A program made the position numbers and the translations under genes. From Trichinella spiralis (taxonomy: Eukaryota > Nematoda > Enoplea > Trichinellida > Trichinellidae), in assembly GCA_000181795.3 (NCBI GenBank), contig CM012954.1, positions 16,271,298 through 16,316,361 on the forward strand: a stretch of DNA of 45,064 bases. The letters are read 5' to 3'. This document shows positions 25,809 through 38,740 of the stretch, piece after piece (position 1 is the first letter of the stretch; each line of letters opens with the position of its first letter). The notes beneath the pieces are model-generated. The model saw only the letters and a program-made list of their open reading frames with translations. It was not told the DNA's origin and made no database searches.

Positions 25809-26430
25809 CTCTTTAGCAAAAATAATTGACCACAAGTATATTTTTTTTCTATATTGACACAAAGTAAAAATGCGATTATTTATTTTTTTTTGAAAAAGTT
25901 TCGTGTTTGCTCTTTGACTTTGGTCGGATTGTTTACCGAAAATTTTGATATATGATTTATTTGATGGTCAATAAACCAAAAATAATATGCTAACGGTAAA
26001 AACAACATTTTAGCTCAAATTTCACAATGGGGCATCTCCTTTCCCGTTCCACCAATCTCAGGTAACGATGTCATTTTTATTTATTTTAATTCCAGATAAT
26101 ATATCAATGAAGTATACAGTTTGATGGAAAAGTTACAGATTTAATCGAATTGTTGTTTGCTGCATATGTTTACTCTAAACGTGTAAACATGCTATTCTGC
26201 ATACTTCAGAATTGTTGTTTTGGAACTGACTGTTTTAAAAAATGACGTCATTGAATATGAGTGCTTCCGCTCAGTACAAACTTATAAATATATATGCATT
26301 TCTTCACCATCACTTTACACTGCCACTTTTTTGTCTTATTTTTTTTAATTTGTTTTTTTTTGAAATTTCTCAAACTCTCTATTCTCTTTTATTCTAGCAA
26401 TATCTTTTATTTTACATTTTACAGGAAAAG
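25809..26430. other. Spacer POLD3-MFSD1 with probable leader exon
   Basis: This includes the POLD3 3' UTR. A short exon-like stretch near 26024-26066 starts with an ATG (MGHLLSRSTNL) and ends at a donor gtaacg. Joined to the next exon (from 26425) it meets an early stop, so it is more likely a 5' leader with an upstream ORF than the true MFSD1 start. Confidence 0.4.
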
Positions 26431-28745
26431 ATGGATTTGAAGTAAGTTATATAAATTATGAAGAAAAAGAATGGAAATAATCTATTACTTTAATAATAAT
26501 GATAATAATTTAATTTAGCAATATAATATTATAAAATTGTAGAGTGCTCAGTGAATCTCGCGTAAATGAGAGTCAACAGCAGTTGACAGCAGAAGAGAAC
26601 AATGAACAACAACAGCATGTTATTTCTGAATGTGATTTGCAAAACACATGTGACACTGTTGACAGGGATGAAAGGCATGCCTCACCTTTCCTCACAGCAA
26701 AATTTCCACATGATCGTTGGTATTTTCGTTTCTACATATTGGTTTTGGTATGCTTTCTAAATTTGGGTAAATTCGATATTTCACTTCCATTAAATACTTC
26801 ATCAGTTGATCATTTTAATTATTCAAGGAAATTATCTAATTTACGATGCTCCAGCTGCTCTGTCATCAGATCTACGAAAAGTAATTGAAATTAATTTTCA
26901 GCTAACTTTATTATTTTACAATTTTTAATGCATTTGCAATAATAAATGCGTGAATGTGGAGGAAGTACATAAAATTTGTCCATTTGTTTAGGACATGAAC
27001 ATTACAATTAGTTCTTATAATTTGTTGTACGACGTTTATTCATGGCCAAGTATTGTACTTGCGTTTGTATCTGGTGTGTTGATTGATCGATTTTTGGGTT
27101 TGCAATACGGTGGTATTCTTTTTGCTTTGATCATCCTTGTCAGCCAGGTATATTGGAAATAAATTTACTTTTCTACTGGTTAATTAATGAGTATTTACCA
27201 CTTTTAGATTGTAGTTTCAGTTGGTGCTTTCGAGAATCTCTTATGGATAATGGTATTTGGACGGTTTATTTTTGCGTAAGACGTGTGCATACACATACCT
27301 GTATATAAAAATATGAAAATATGTTTTTGATTTACTTTTATACAGTTTAAGTGTAAAATTAATACAAATGTATATAACTTGCATACAGATTTGGTGGTGA
27401 ATCGCTCGGTATTATACAAAATGCTTATTTGGTCAAATGGTTTAGAGGAAAAGAATTGAATTTAGTATTTGGTATTACACTGAGCTTTGCTCGAGTTGTA
27501 AGTTTTTTTCTTTTATCTCGCATCATGTTGTGATAATATATATTTTGAATATCAAGGGTAGCACTATAAGCATGAACATTTTGAAGCCAATATACAATGC
27601 ATTTGGACAATATTTCCAAAGTTATACATGTCTGGGTTATACGATGCTTGCTTGTAAGTTTTCAAATTATTGTGAATAAGTTTAACAAAATTTTTTATAA
27701 GTAAATGTATTCTTTTTTGTAACTTTGTAGGTGTAGCATTTGCAGCTTTTTCATTGAGCTGTTCAATTGTGATTGCATTTCATGACCGTCAGCATGATCG
27801 ACACTTGAAAAGCTTGCAATCTGCAGAAGCAGCTGAACCTTCTGAACAAGATGTTGTAAAAATTATGGATATTATTCGACTGCCACTTTCTCTCTGGATA
27901 TTGTGTGGCATTTGTGTTTCGTATTATATGACAATTTTTCCATTTATTGCCAATGCTCAGTAGGTTTTATTTTGACGTAGCTTCTTTTAAAATGTTAATG
28001 AATAATTTGTAGAGAGTTTTACATTACCAAGTTTCATTTGACACCAGAGAGTGCAAATTTGTGCAATAGGTGAGTTTATGATTTAACTGCAGCATGTGAT
28101 TAATGAACAGTTTTGTTCTTTTTAGTCTCGTCTATATGATGTCGATAGTGATGTCGCCGTTGTTTGGAGCTTTGGTCGACTTGAGTGGCTACAATATTTA
28201 TTGGATGTTTGTTAGCATAATTATGGCATTGATTGCGCACATTTTACTCACATTTACCAGTTTAACACCATACGTAGCAGTGGTAAGATTTTTTTTTGTT
28301 TTGTGCATTCGATTAAGTGATTATTTTAATATTTAGGCAATATGCGGTTTTTCGTATTCGTTGTTGGCTGCCAGTTTATGGCCGAGCGTTTCGTACGTCG
28401 TCGCAGAGAATGCAATAGCTACCGCATATGGTGTCATTCCATCGGTGCAGAATTTCGGCTTGGCTTTGGCATTTTTGTACATTGGTGAAATGCTCGATCG
28501 TTGGGGTTACTTTGCACTGGAATTGAACTATATTGTTTGGCTAATTGGTAAAATGTGTGAGCTTTTGTCTAGCTTTTTCAATATGTGTTGTTTAGTTTCT
28601 CTTCTATTTACTATTGCCCTTTTGTTTGTGGACAAAGCGAACGGTATGCAATTTTACAGGAGAGAAGAAATTGTTTTCTACTATTTTTTGTTTAGGTGTA
28701 CAAATCAACAAAACACGTGCCCAACGACGAAGTGGTACAACTTGA
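26431..28745 (+). CDS. MFSD1: MFSD1-like lysosomal major-facilitator transporter, 489 aa
   Basis: Thirteen exons: 26431-26441, 26543-26766, 26828-26880, 26992-27147, 27208-27275, 27389-27497, 27557-27653, 27731-27959, 28013-28069, 28126-28282, 28337-28547, 28596-28643, 28696-28745. MFSD1 is a 12-helix MFS protein that exports dipeptides from lysosomes with its partner GLMP. Shared landmarks with the human protein: YNLLYDVYSWPSIVLAFVSGVLIDR, GRFIFAFGGESL, then VKWFRGKELNLVFG (the most diagnostic), LSFARVGSTISMN, and SLWPSVSYVVAENAIATAYG. The N-terminal ~75 residues are hydrophilic and glutamine-rich, longer than usual. The end reads DKANGGVQINKTRAQRRSGTT. The first coding exon is only 11 nt. 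A possible poly(A) signal AATAAA is at 28818-28823. Confidence 0.93.
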
Positions 28746-29141
28746 AAAGCAATCTCGGAAGCAATAAGTTTTTAAGGGGTTCATTTTATTCATTGAAAAT
28801 GATTGATATCTGCAGTAAATAAATTGCCTAAATTGCGACTGTTTCAAATTTGGTACAGGCAGGATTTTTTGTTTGGAAAAAAAACAAAAAGAAGCTATAC
28901 CAGTGAACCAACTTTGTTACAGCTTTAGGGAAATGTATGCAAATGGAAGCAGCAAAGGTTGTGGCGAAAAAGATAAGAAAAGTCAAGAAGAGCAAGCAGT
29001 ACTTTGTGGTGATGGTGGTGGTGTACGATTCGAACTGCAACGACGTCGGACAGACACATCAAGCATTGTTGTTTTCATTATTATTATTTAAACTTTTTTA
29101 TTTATTTTAACAAAATTGCTGCTGCAATTTTTGTCAACTTA
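28746..29141. other. Spacer between convergent MFSD1 and the coiled-coil gene
   Basis: An open frame on the plus strand at 28873-29091 (72 codons, charged, with a QRRRTDTSS stretch and a hydrophobic IVVFIIII end) is not recognised. It could be an alternative last exon of MFSD1, since a ttacag acceptor lies at about 28917-28922. It could equally be chance in a 3' UTR. Nothing else is seen. Confidence 0.3.
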
Positions 29142-32100
29142 TTACAGCTTTGACATACCCCGACGATCAAGTACACGGGCTCTTTGCTCGTTGGTGAAAT
29201 TCAATATGTTCATTATGGCGGTCAAGTGGTCGTTTGCTTCTCTGTCGATGAGGTAAAAGTAGAAAGAATCTCTCAGAAAGCGCAAAGCCGCTTCTTGTTC
29301 AGTGACCACGGTCGACGGGCGCTGTTTCGAACAGTGGTAATAATGGTGATGGTGGCGGTGATGTCGACGAGACTGCTGCGATTCGCCGGCCGCATCCTGA
29401 CTGGAATTGTGCCTCGAACGGTGGCTCATCTCCAACGACGGATCTCGCACGGCCGACGTCGACGCGGACCGCGTTTTGCCGGTTCTCGTCGTCTGACGTT
29501 GCCGGTCGCATGTGCACCGTGGATCTTTGGCCGCGGCCGCTTGCAGCCTATTCACCATGCTGTTCAACTGTTCACGCAGACGTTCGTTGTCCTCTTTGAG
29601 CAGTTTCCGTTCGCGTTGTTGTCGCTGGTAGAGCATGTTCAGTTCGTAATTTAGCATCGAAGTCTCCTTTTCCAGTTGAGCAGCTTTTTCTTCGACCCAT
29701 TTGAAGCGCTGCCTTTCCAAATCGAGCAGTTGGCGCAGTTCTTCAGTGTCGTTGTTGCACAAAGTTAGCAAATTGTTGCAGCTGAAGAATGGCAACGATT
29801 CGGCTGGTGCTTGATTTTCGCCCAGCCGGGGGAACAATTCCGAGTCTTGGGATATTGTGAACGACTGCGTCATCAGGTCTGTTTCTGTTTCGCTGCAAGC
29901 GGTTGTTGTGACCGCTTCCAATGACTCATGCCTGCTGAGTTTGCTCTGACAGCCCCTGCCTGTCGACCGATCAGCAGCAGCAGTAATTACGTTCGACATC
30001 CGCTTGGGCGTTGGCGAACGGTTGGCGGATGTGAATTTGGCCGAAGATGAAGATTCGAATTTTGTCGACGATGATCTTTCAGAAATGCTCAACGATTGTC
30101 GAAAACGGGACGAAAATGTCGACGGACTGGATGATCGTTGCTTGGTGGATAATTGTGGTTGTTGTTGTTGTGGTGGTGGTGGTGGTTGTCGTTCTTGTGA
30201 TCCATGTGGTGGTGCAGATATTGGTGTGGACGTTGTTTCCCGAGTCAAATAATCGACGCGACAACTTTGTTCTTGAGAAACTTGAGCAGCGTTGGATTCA
30301 GCCTGCTCGAACTGTTGTTCTTTCCAACTGTCAATTTTCCAATCGTCATCTCTACTTTTGAGTTCGGCTGTCGGCAGCTGTATCGCTTCGGTATTCGAAA
30401 TTGTCAGCAGCTGATCTGTCGGATTGGTCAGTTTTTTGGGAGGTTGTTCACATTGACTGTAATACTGCTTGATTTGCTGTTGCAGTTCGCCGACACGTGC
30501 AGCTGATTGTTGTTGTTGTTGTTTACTGGTAACAATGTCGCTTGTTGGACAACAGCTTTCATCTGCAACCCGTACGTTGTCTGTATTTGTTGGCCAACGT
30601 TGGAAACTGACCGACGGTTTGTATTCTCTGGTCGTCGTCTCTGCTTTTCTGCTAGACTCTTGTGAAACAATGGACGGTTTCAATTGTTGATCGCGTCTCT
30701 CTTTGGAACAAGTCGTCGCTTTGTGCTCCTGCTCATGTTGCTGCTGTGAATCTTTGCTCAAAGTGACCATCTCGTATTCGCCCTTCAGCGTGTCCAGTTC
30801 GTAACGAATCCTGGCACGATCAGTTTCGAGCTTGTTCAACTTTTGCTCCAATTGGATCAACTGACGACAAGTTTGGCTGAGCATTCGACGCCAGGCGACG
30901 GTTTGCTTTTGCTGTACGCATCGTTCCGATTCGTCCACCAAATGGTTCAAATCGAAACAGCTCAAATGTTTGCAAGGTTGTGGTTCCTCCAGTCGACGGA
31001 CAGTCTCACTCTCTTCGGCTTTGTACAACGACAGTTCGGCGGTGATATTCGCCAACAGTTTCGTCTGGGCTTGCAGTTGCTGTTTCAGTTGTTCATTTTC
31101 TTTCAAACTGTCGTTCAGCTTGTTCACCACATCCGGTTGTTGGCTTGCCAGCATCGTCGAATCCCCTTCGCCGCTGATCACATCCTTCAACCAGTTGAAA
31201 AGATCCAACTGCGCACTGGTCGAATTCGTCAACACGCACTGCAGTTGGGGCTCTGGTTCCGGTGGCACGGTCGACGGACTTCGGTGACCGCCGACCGTCG
31301 GCGGTGGACTGATCGTCTGACGGGCATTGCTGACCGTTGGCGACTGCGAGCTGTCGCCCGCCGCCTCTTTGTGCAGTTTGGCCAGCAGATCGGCTTTTTC
31401 CAATTCGTGCTTGTCGATCATCAGTTTCAATTCTTCGCGTACTTTTTCAAACTCTTTTTCCAATTGTAAAAAGCGTTCGTTTTCATCGCGCACCAGTTTC
31501 GCCCTTTCCAATTCCCAAGCTTGACTTTTGATTTGGAAATTCTGTTCGTTGATTTTCTGCTCGGCTTTGCTCACCGACAATTCTTGTTGCAAATCTTCGA
31601 TTTGTTCTTGGGCTTTTTTGTACTGGTCTCGTAGATCGTCGGCATCTTGACGTCGTTGTTCGGCCGTGATCAGTTTCGTCTGCAGCACTTCGACTTGGGC
31701 TCTGGTGGCATTCAGTTCGCCTTGGAGCAGACGTAGTTGTTGTTCTTCTTTTTCGTCCGTCGATAGCAACTGCTTGTCGATCCAAGTGCTCGTATCCGAA
31801 CAGAATTGCCGACGGTCGACTTGGCCCGTCCAGTCGGATGTTCGTTTGGCGTTGTCGATTTCTCGGTCGACTTGGACCGGACGGACCATGATTTTCTGGT
31901 CGGCTGTCGGCACGTTGAATCGTTTCTGAAATTCAGCTACTTCGCTGAGCGACAGATTCACCTGCTGTGCCAAGCCGACCTTTTCCAAATTCAAACGGAC
32001 GCTCAAATCTTGCAATTCGGTCTGCTTTTTTTCCAACTGTCTCTTGTAGGCGTCGGCTTCGATTTGGACGTTGTGCAATTTTTGCTTCCAATAGGCGACG

Positions 32101-35100
32101 GTGTCGTTTTGGATTTTCAAATTTTCCGTCAACGAATCTTCAATAGCCCGGTGCAGACGGTCCCGGTCGGCGTCGGCTTGTTCGTCCGCACGACGCAGTT
32201 CGTCCCTGGCCAGACACAATTCCCGTTCGAGCAACGGTACCCGTTCCAACGCCGTCGCCTGATCGGCCAGCTGTTGCCTGTAACTTTGACGTTCCCGTTC
32301 GAAACTCTGCCTGAGCGCTTCGAGCTCTTCGCAAAGGGTCTGCATTTGGCTGGTCAAATTGTTGACCAGACCATTTTTCGCTTTCAACGTGTCGGCCAAG
32401 TCGGCCAATTGTTGCTGGGCAGTACGCGACTGTTCGGCGTGCTGGTGTTTCAGACGTTCGTATTGGTCGTTCAAACCGGCCAATTCGGCCAGGGCTTTTT
32501 CCTGTTCGAAAAACGATCGATCCGTCTGCGTTTCTCGACATCTCGCCAACGAGTGACAGTCGGGTGGCAGTTTTTTTTCGGTCGATCGACTCGAATTGCT
32601 GCTGCGCACGATCACACCGCACTGGTCGAGTATAGCTTCCAGTTCGGCCACCCGCTGTTCGAGACGTGTCGCTTTGGCCGACACTCTGTCGCCATTTTCA
32701 CGGACGTTCATCAACGTCAACTGTACCGTCTCGTATTCGCCCTGTTTGTTCATCAGTTGCTTTTCCAAAATGGTCGTCAATTCGTCTTTCAATTTCAGCT
32801 TCTCTTCCAAATCAGCCACCTCTTTCGTCTGATCTTCGTGTTGCATACGCAACAACGTCAATTCGGTTTCCAACTGCTGCTTTTCTTGTTCGACTTTTTC
32901 CAGCCGATCTGCAACACCATCTTTCAATTGTTTTTCAGCAGTTTCACGTCTTTGAACAACACTCTCCTCCATCTGTGCTAGTGGTAATGTTGGTTGTGGT
33001 TGTGCTGGTGCTGGTGCTGGTGCTGCTGTTTTCACTTCTTCTGCTCGCAATTCTTTTTCAGCTTTTTGCATTTCAACTTGCTCGGATGTCGACTCCGAGA
33101 CACCAGTTTGCATCAGTTTCACTTCAGCTTTGATGGCATCCAAAGCTCGACGCAGGTCGTCGTTTTCGGCCTGCAGGGTCGCGTTGCGATCTTCGAGTCG
33201 ACACCGACTCGGCGTTTGCTCTTTCAACGCAATTTCCAATTCAGACGCTTTCATCCTCCAAATCATGCATTCGGTTTTGTAGGCTTGGATTTGCGCGTCT
33301 ATGGCCGTGTAGCCGCTGTTCGACGTCGTCGGTGCGCAACAGTCGTCGCTGTTGTTCGGCTCCAAGCCGGAGGGTGTGGTCGACGACGATGCGCCCTGTT
33401 CGCGTTGACGAAGCTGTTGTTGCAGTTCGACCACGCAGTTGTGCAAGAAGATGCATTCCGAGTGGTAAGCCTGAAAAGCAAAAAAAATTTTGCTTCAATT
33501 TTTTTCTTCCAATTTACTGTTGTTGTTGTTTTTGTTGTTTACTTGCAGTTCATCGTAAAGTGATTGTTGCTGTAATAGTTGTTGTTGTTGTTGGTCGATT
33601 GCTTCTTCTTCAGTCATGGTGGCAGTGTCGACGCGACTCACCGAATGCGAGATACCGCTATCCCAGGCGTTGTCCAGAAATGAGGCAATTTTCAGTTTAA
33701 CTTTGGAAGTTTCGCAATTTTCCATTGTCGTCGACTTGGTCGGCTTTTCGCTTCCAACTCTCTGCATGTGCCGGTCGTCGTCGTCGTCATCGTCGACCAT
33801 GGTCGAACGCAGCTCGTCCATTTCGAATTGGTACGTATCTCGCAGATCGGCCCGCTCTTTTTCGTAAAAATTGCACACTTTTGTCAGCTCTTGTTCGAAA
33901 CGTTCGCAGAGGGCTTTTTTCTCCTGTTGATGCTCTTCTCGGATACGATTCAGCTTGTTCAACAGTCGGTGGTTTTCGCTCAACAGGCCACCACGGTCCA
34001 TGATCGCTTCCAATTCTGACAGCCGTTCACGCAGCTGTCCCAAGTGGGATTCTTTGTCTTCGAGTTTCCACTCCAAATGGCGAATCTGCTGCTTGAGCAG
34101 AGCAATTTCGCGATTCTTCCTCTGCGTCGGTGTCATGTATTCTTCGTCGCCGTGGTGGTGGGCGTGGTTGCAGCCTCGCTTTTCGCAGTGCAAAACGTAA
34201 CGCGTACTTCGACCCTGCCACCACTGGCTCACCCCAGAACCGTAATTTGACGAACAACACGAACTTCTACCGTCCAAAAAGCCCACGCCGCTGCTGCTGC
34301 TGTTCGGCTCGTTCCAAGAAGGTTTCAAGTCGGTTGCTGTTTCACTTTTGTTTTCTGTTGTCAATTCTTGCTGCTGCTGTTCCATTGTTCTGTCCAACTG
34401 CTCTGCATCTCGATCATCATCATCATTATCATCATCATCATCATCTGATTCAACAAAACCACTAATTAATAATCAGTCGAAACCAGGTAATTTGGTTTTT
34501 TTTTCATTTCACGACTTTCACTGTATTCAGAACAGAAAATAACAAGATAATTTAACAGAACAACACAAACATTCTTTTCATTTTAACCGCATTTTGAATA
34601 TTCCTCATATTTATTATTAATATGATAAAACTTCTTTTTAAACTTTTTATTCATTTAACATTTCGTTCAATGAATCTATCACTATCATCCTGAGTTAGAT
34701 TTGTGTTTTTTTTCGTGAATTGAGAGGTAAACATTTTCAAACTTTGTATATCTATGATAATAATAATAATATGTTTCTAAATTGCGAAGCTACTGATTAG
34801 AGAAAATGCACCAATAATTAGATAATAAATAAATATTATTGCCCTTGAACACTACTTGTTTATCTTTTCAGTCGAGTTTTTCTTAATCATTGCTTCTTCA
34901 GCTTCAAATTGCAGCATTATTTTTAGTTTTAAAATTTTACGACCGACAACAATAACAACCACGCAGATGACGTATTCAAAACCTTGTACATCTGTACACT
35001 TCTGTCAAATATGTTTAATTTAAAAAATGGAAAGAGTATTTTACAAAAATCAACAACTTATTTCGTGTTGTTGAATTAATTTCAAAATATTTGCCTTATT

Positions 35101-35200
35101 TTATTGAAAATTCAGCTTGCTCATTGATGTTTATAAATGTTACTTTTGAGAACTCGTGACAATTTTTATAGCTCATATATTAACAGACTAACGTTTCATG

Positions 35201-35234
<34 letters not shown>

Positions 35235-35699
35235 CTTCACTTAGTAATGCAGTGAACAATAACAGAAAATCAAATCAAAGAAAAAGAGATCATTCATACC
35301 CATTGTTATCTGTGGTGAAGAGGTGTTAGCGGTTTCTTTAGCTGGAAGCTCTTGTTCATCTGGATCTTCCGGATACGGGGCAGTTGTTTCCCACCAGGTG
35401 ACCGATAGTTTGGGAATTTTCGACTTTTTACTCTGCCTCACCGCGGGCTGTGGCAGATTATCGTTGTACTGTTTGTTTTCGTGGTCGACGGCGGCGGTCG
35501 AGTCGACCAATTTTGGCGAAACCGACCGCGAACGGTCTTTTTCCACACCGTCGCCAGTCTGCAGTTGATTTGCACTGGCCGACTGTTTCAGAATTCCTTT
35601 CCGTGGCATCTGACCGCGGTTTGCCGACCCTGAACCACCGGCTGACAACTGACTTCCCGGGAACGAGTTGCTCATCGATAGCTGGCAATCTTTGCTCAT
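29142..35699 (-). CDS. Large coiled-coil protein: syntaphilin-like N-term, GRIP-like C-term, 1,876 aa
   Basis: Three exons join in frame: 35699-35300, 34444-33543 and one 4,329-bp exon 33470-29142. The start ATG at 35699 follows a splice acceptor near 35731. Residues 1-133 are basic and serine-rich. A short Asp run is followed at ~234-330 by EEYMTPTQRKNREIALLKQQ and a coiled coil, which resembles the YLTPLQQKEVCIRHLKARL start of the syntaphilin/syntabulin domain (mitochondrion and vesicle docking to microtubules). Residues ~440-1600 are long heptad-rich coiled coil broken by Ser/Gln/Pro-rich linkers. The last 48 residues (ALRFLRDSFYFYLIDREANDHLTAIMNILNF onward) resemble a GRIP domain, which binds Arl1 at the trans-Golgi. 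The family call rests on two short matches made by eye. A Golgi/microtubule tether is an inference. The gene converges on MFSD1. Confidence 0.75.
34445..35299 (-). other. Intron 1 of the syntaphilin/GRIP-like gene
   Basis: An 855-bp intron with donor GTATGA (35299 downward) and acceptor gaatcag directly before the Asp-codon run at 34444. This acceptor is preferred to taattag 13 bp upstream because only it keeps the reading frame. The intron is AT-rich and contains an (AAT)n run at 35202-35233; no gene is seen in it. Confidence 0.65.
35202..35233. repeat. (AAT)n microsatellite
   Basis: Ten or so AAT units near the 5' end of intron 1 of the coiled-coil gene. Confidence 0.85.
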
Positions 35700-36214
35700 G
35701 CTGCATGCATATGTAGATAATAGGACGTAGCCTGGAACAGGGAAAAAGTAACGTTTATGCACATTTTATAATTTCTATTTATTGTTAATTCGTCCAAACA
35801 AACGCTCGTGCTTTTTTCTCTTTGCTTCTGGTGTTTTATCCGATTCGTCTATTATTTCTGTTTGCTTACAGCAAGCAAATCATCCATTTCTCCTCGAATT
35901 GGCGAACAATTTTCATGCCGGTTATTTTTTCACGCCTTTACCAAATTATCCCCTCTCTGACGTAATATAATTTGCGCAATTAGGATAAATGTTGACATTT
36001 TTGCACCGCTTGCTTGTTCAAACAAAGCAAACAATATTTATCACATTCCGTGTGTACAAGTAAAGGTAGGTGATTTGTTCTCATGTTCCACTTGATTGAA
36101 GTGGAGAAAAATTTTTACACCATCTTTTCAATAACAATCTTTGCTTGCCCTGGTGTCTGATGAGCATCAATTACACGAAAGCGTGCTGCAATATTTCTTA
36201 CGGCGAGCCAGTTT

Positions 36215-36259
36215 GCTAGCTAGCTAGCTAGCTAGTAGTATAGGTGGGTAGGTAGGTGG
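36215..36259. repeat. (GCTA)n and (TAGG)n microsatellite
   Basis: About five GCTA units (each pair self-complementary, so the strand can fold) followed by imperfect GGTA/TAGG units. Confidence 0.8.
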
Positions 36260-36566
36260 CTTTGCTTACTTTCATGCCAGTTGTTGTTTGCTCATTAAAA
36301 AATTTTTTTTCCTCACACTGCACGCTTGTCAGTCAGTCAATACGTTCATATCAATTTTTGTTATTTTACCACCAATCAGATTTTTGATCACGATGCTTTT
36401 TATGTTTCTTTCTTTATTATTTGTAGATTACAATGAAAAATCTGCATCAATCAATGAAAATTTCTTCCGATAATAACTTTCAAGCACACTTAATCAACAT
36501 TTCATGAATAAATAAAGAAACGTTTTATTTACCACTTGATGATGATACATCTGTCTACTTCACTTG

Positions 36567-36568
<2 letters not shown>

Positions 36569-36598
<30 letters not shown>
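36569..36598. repeat. (AAT)n microsatellite
   Basis: Pure AAT run of about ten units. Confidence 0.85.
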
Positions 36599-36599
<1 letters not shown>

Positions 36600-37890
36600 C
36601 CAGTCGTCATTCTCGTTTCAGTTTTCTCTTCTGGTGTAATTTCTGCCCTCCAAAAGGACTGTTTTTCCAAACTTTTTTCTTTTTCAACCAATGTTTACAA
36701 CTTCACTGCACCGGACCACAAATTACAGACTATTTACAGGAAAGAAATTATCCAGCACTAATTTTCACTATTCATTGCGAAGAATGATAATTTGAATGAT
36801 TCTTCAATTTGAAAATGGGAAAACCCCACTGCTGTAACAATTACAATTTTTCTCAAAACAGTAATCCGGCTTCAGCATTTGACCATAATAATATTCGACG
36901 TATTTATTTCATAGCGCGAATTAGCACATTTGTCCAAGCTGTGCTGTGTTCTCAGTTCAGTGGACGTTTGTAGCTTGGGATCAAATAATTGGGAAGAATC
37001 AGGCAAACATATTTTACAATCAAGCATCCCACATTTTGAAAATTATCTCAATAATATTAACATTTAAAAAATAACATGGTTGTTTTGAAGTGAGAAATTT
37101 CTTACTTTGAAAATTCGATACAGGCCAAACAGATCGTTATTTGTCAATTTTTGTCAGTCATCTTTCGAAATGCACCTTCGAAATGCCGTACATGTCGTAA
37201 GCGATGCAGTGCTACTAGCGACGAACAACACAATATGTGAGCTTTAAACGAAATCAGCCGCCGCTATAGCTGCAGGATAGATAGCAGCATGTCAGAACGA
37301 TGCGTGCGTGGCTGCGAGCATGCGGGCGAAAAGCGTCGTTTGCTTTCTTTCAACTTGATTCGGTGGAGTGAGCATTGATTTGAAGTGAAGTGAAACAATT
37401 CAACACATGGCAGAGCCGTTGCTTGAACAGCGTACACTTCAAAAATAGACAATTCTGAAAGCGCTGCTGCTGCCTTCCTTGAATGCTTGCTTATTTATGC
37501 ACAAGGAAACTCTTTAATGGCAATCTTTCATGCATCATTTTCGGTCCTACAAATTTCCACATAAACGATTATTCACACTTGTAGACGAGTTTCATTCGAT
37601 TTCAATTTTCACAATCCACTCGCTGCTTGCTCTTTCACCGTAGCACAATGCTGAAATAATATTTTTGTTCATAAATTCTTAAAATGCCATTTCTGTATAG
37701 TCAATTTAAATTTACTGTAAGTTTTATTGAAAATCAAGTTGATTCGTATATTACTGGAAACTGGAAACAATTTCCATAACCAGTGAGCACCTCCGTATGC
37801 AACAATGAAAAACAGGAAAAATATCAAAACACAAAATCTATAAAATGCGCATTATTAATATTGCAAGAACAAAAAAGATAATGCAAAAAA

Positions 37891-38740
37891 AATATTTTGC
37901 AATTGAAGCTGGAAAGGTTCACTGGTGGGCTAACGCACGGCTGGAGTGCGCAACGCGATTGGGCATTTTTGATTTCTGATTCAACGCATTCAAATCTGCG
38001 CAACCTTCCTTTTTTTCATACTGTTCGCTGCTGTCTGAGTGAGCTTCGTCCAGGTGGCGTTCAAATGATTACTTCTCCTGAACTGTTGATTTCAATTATT
38101 CTTTATATACAGATACTATTCAATAACACGTTGCATACTTTGTACAAACATTTCGTGCGTAAACATAATTCTACAACACTACAGACTCGAAGTCCAGAAT
38201 CAACAGCAGAAGAGAAACAAAAACCTACGTCGTTACAAATTGTGCTTGCTGGAAGCAGGAACTCTGGCGAACTTCCCGAGGTCGAACTTCGAAGTTGCAC
38301 AACGTCCAGATGTGATTCAACGCCGCCGCCAACGGATGTCGCCTTGGACGATCCATCCGGCGGCTTGCGCAATACGCCACGGCCGTTGTTGTGCTAATGG
38401 CACAACAAACAACAAGGCATCAGAAGCAACGAGATTCCTGTGCCTGTCCAGAGTCAGAGCGGCAGCTGTGAAAAAGCAGGCGTTAAGTGGACCACGAGTT
38501 GGTGCCATGTTGTTGGAACAGCCGTATGCCAGACAACTGTCAACAAGACAATGGACTTGGGTTTATAGGTGACAAGAAGCGCGCGCCTGACGTCCTCAGT
38601 CCTCAAAATATGAACCAGCGAAATCATGGCCGAATTGGTGGTCATATGATGGTCGAAGAAGGTTCTGATGGCCTGCGTGTGTGCTTAGTGAAGAGTGTTG
38701 ACTGTGCGGCAAAGTGAGCTGCAAACACTGCAATGTGTAT
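37891..38740. other. GC-richer segment with overlapping open frames, unassigned
   Basis: Base composition rises here relative to the flanks, as it does in exons elsewhere in the window. Open frames on the plus strand at 37897-38397, 38240-38572 and 38487-38717 overlap. The last (DNGLGFIGDKKRAPDVLSP, then GRIGGHMMVEEGSDGL) looks the most protein-like. No domain is recognised, and the frames cannot be joined by convincing splice sites. It may be a decayed gene, an untranslated exon cluster, or chance. Confidence 0.3.

Larger units (their letters stand above)
35700..37890. other. Upstream region of the coiled-coil gene
   Basis: No gene recognised. The acceptor-like ccctgttccag (minus strand, ~35731-35741) suggests a leader exon further upstream. 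A GCTA tetranucleotide run lies at 36215-36235, followed by a TAGG-rich stretch to ~36259. An (AAT)n run lies at 36569-36598. The rest is AT-rich with short overlapping frames that show no coding signal. Confidence 0.4.

Noticed and set aside
26024-26066. ATG beginning MGHLLSRSTNL as the MFSD1 start
   Set aside because: Splicing from its donor to the next exon leads to an early stop. ATG at 26431 gives the frame that continues through all later exons.
31806-32981. 391-codon open frame on the plus strand, with other long plus-strand frames at 29184-33700
   Set aside because: All lie antisense to the 4.3 kb exon of the coiled-coil gene. Their composition (Phe/Gln/Leu-rich) is what reversed Glu/Gln/Leu coiled-coil codons give, and no domain is seen.
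34395-34397. Start of the coiled-coil gene at a TTG near 34397 or ATG at 34385
   Set aside because: The frame is open further upstream, and a phase-matched donor/acceptor pair links it to the exon at 35300-35699, which has a good ATG.
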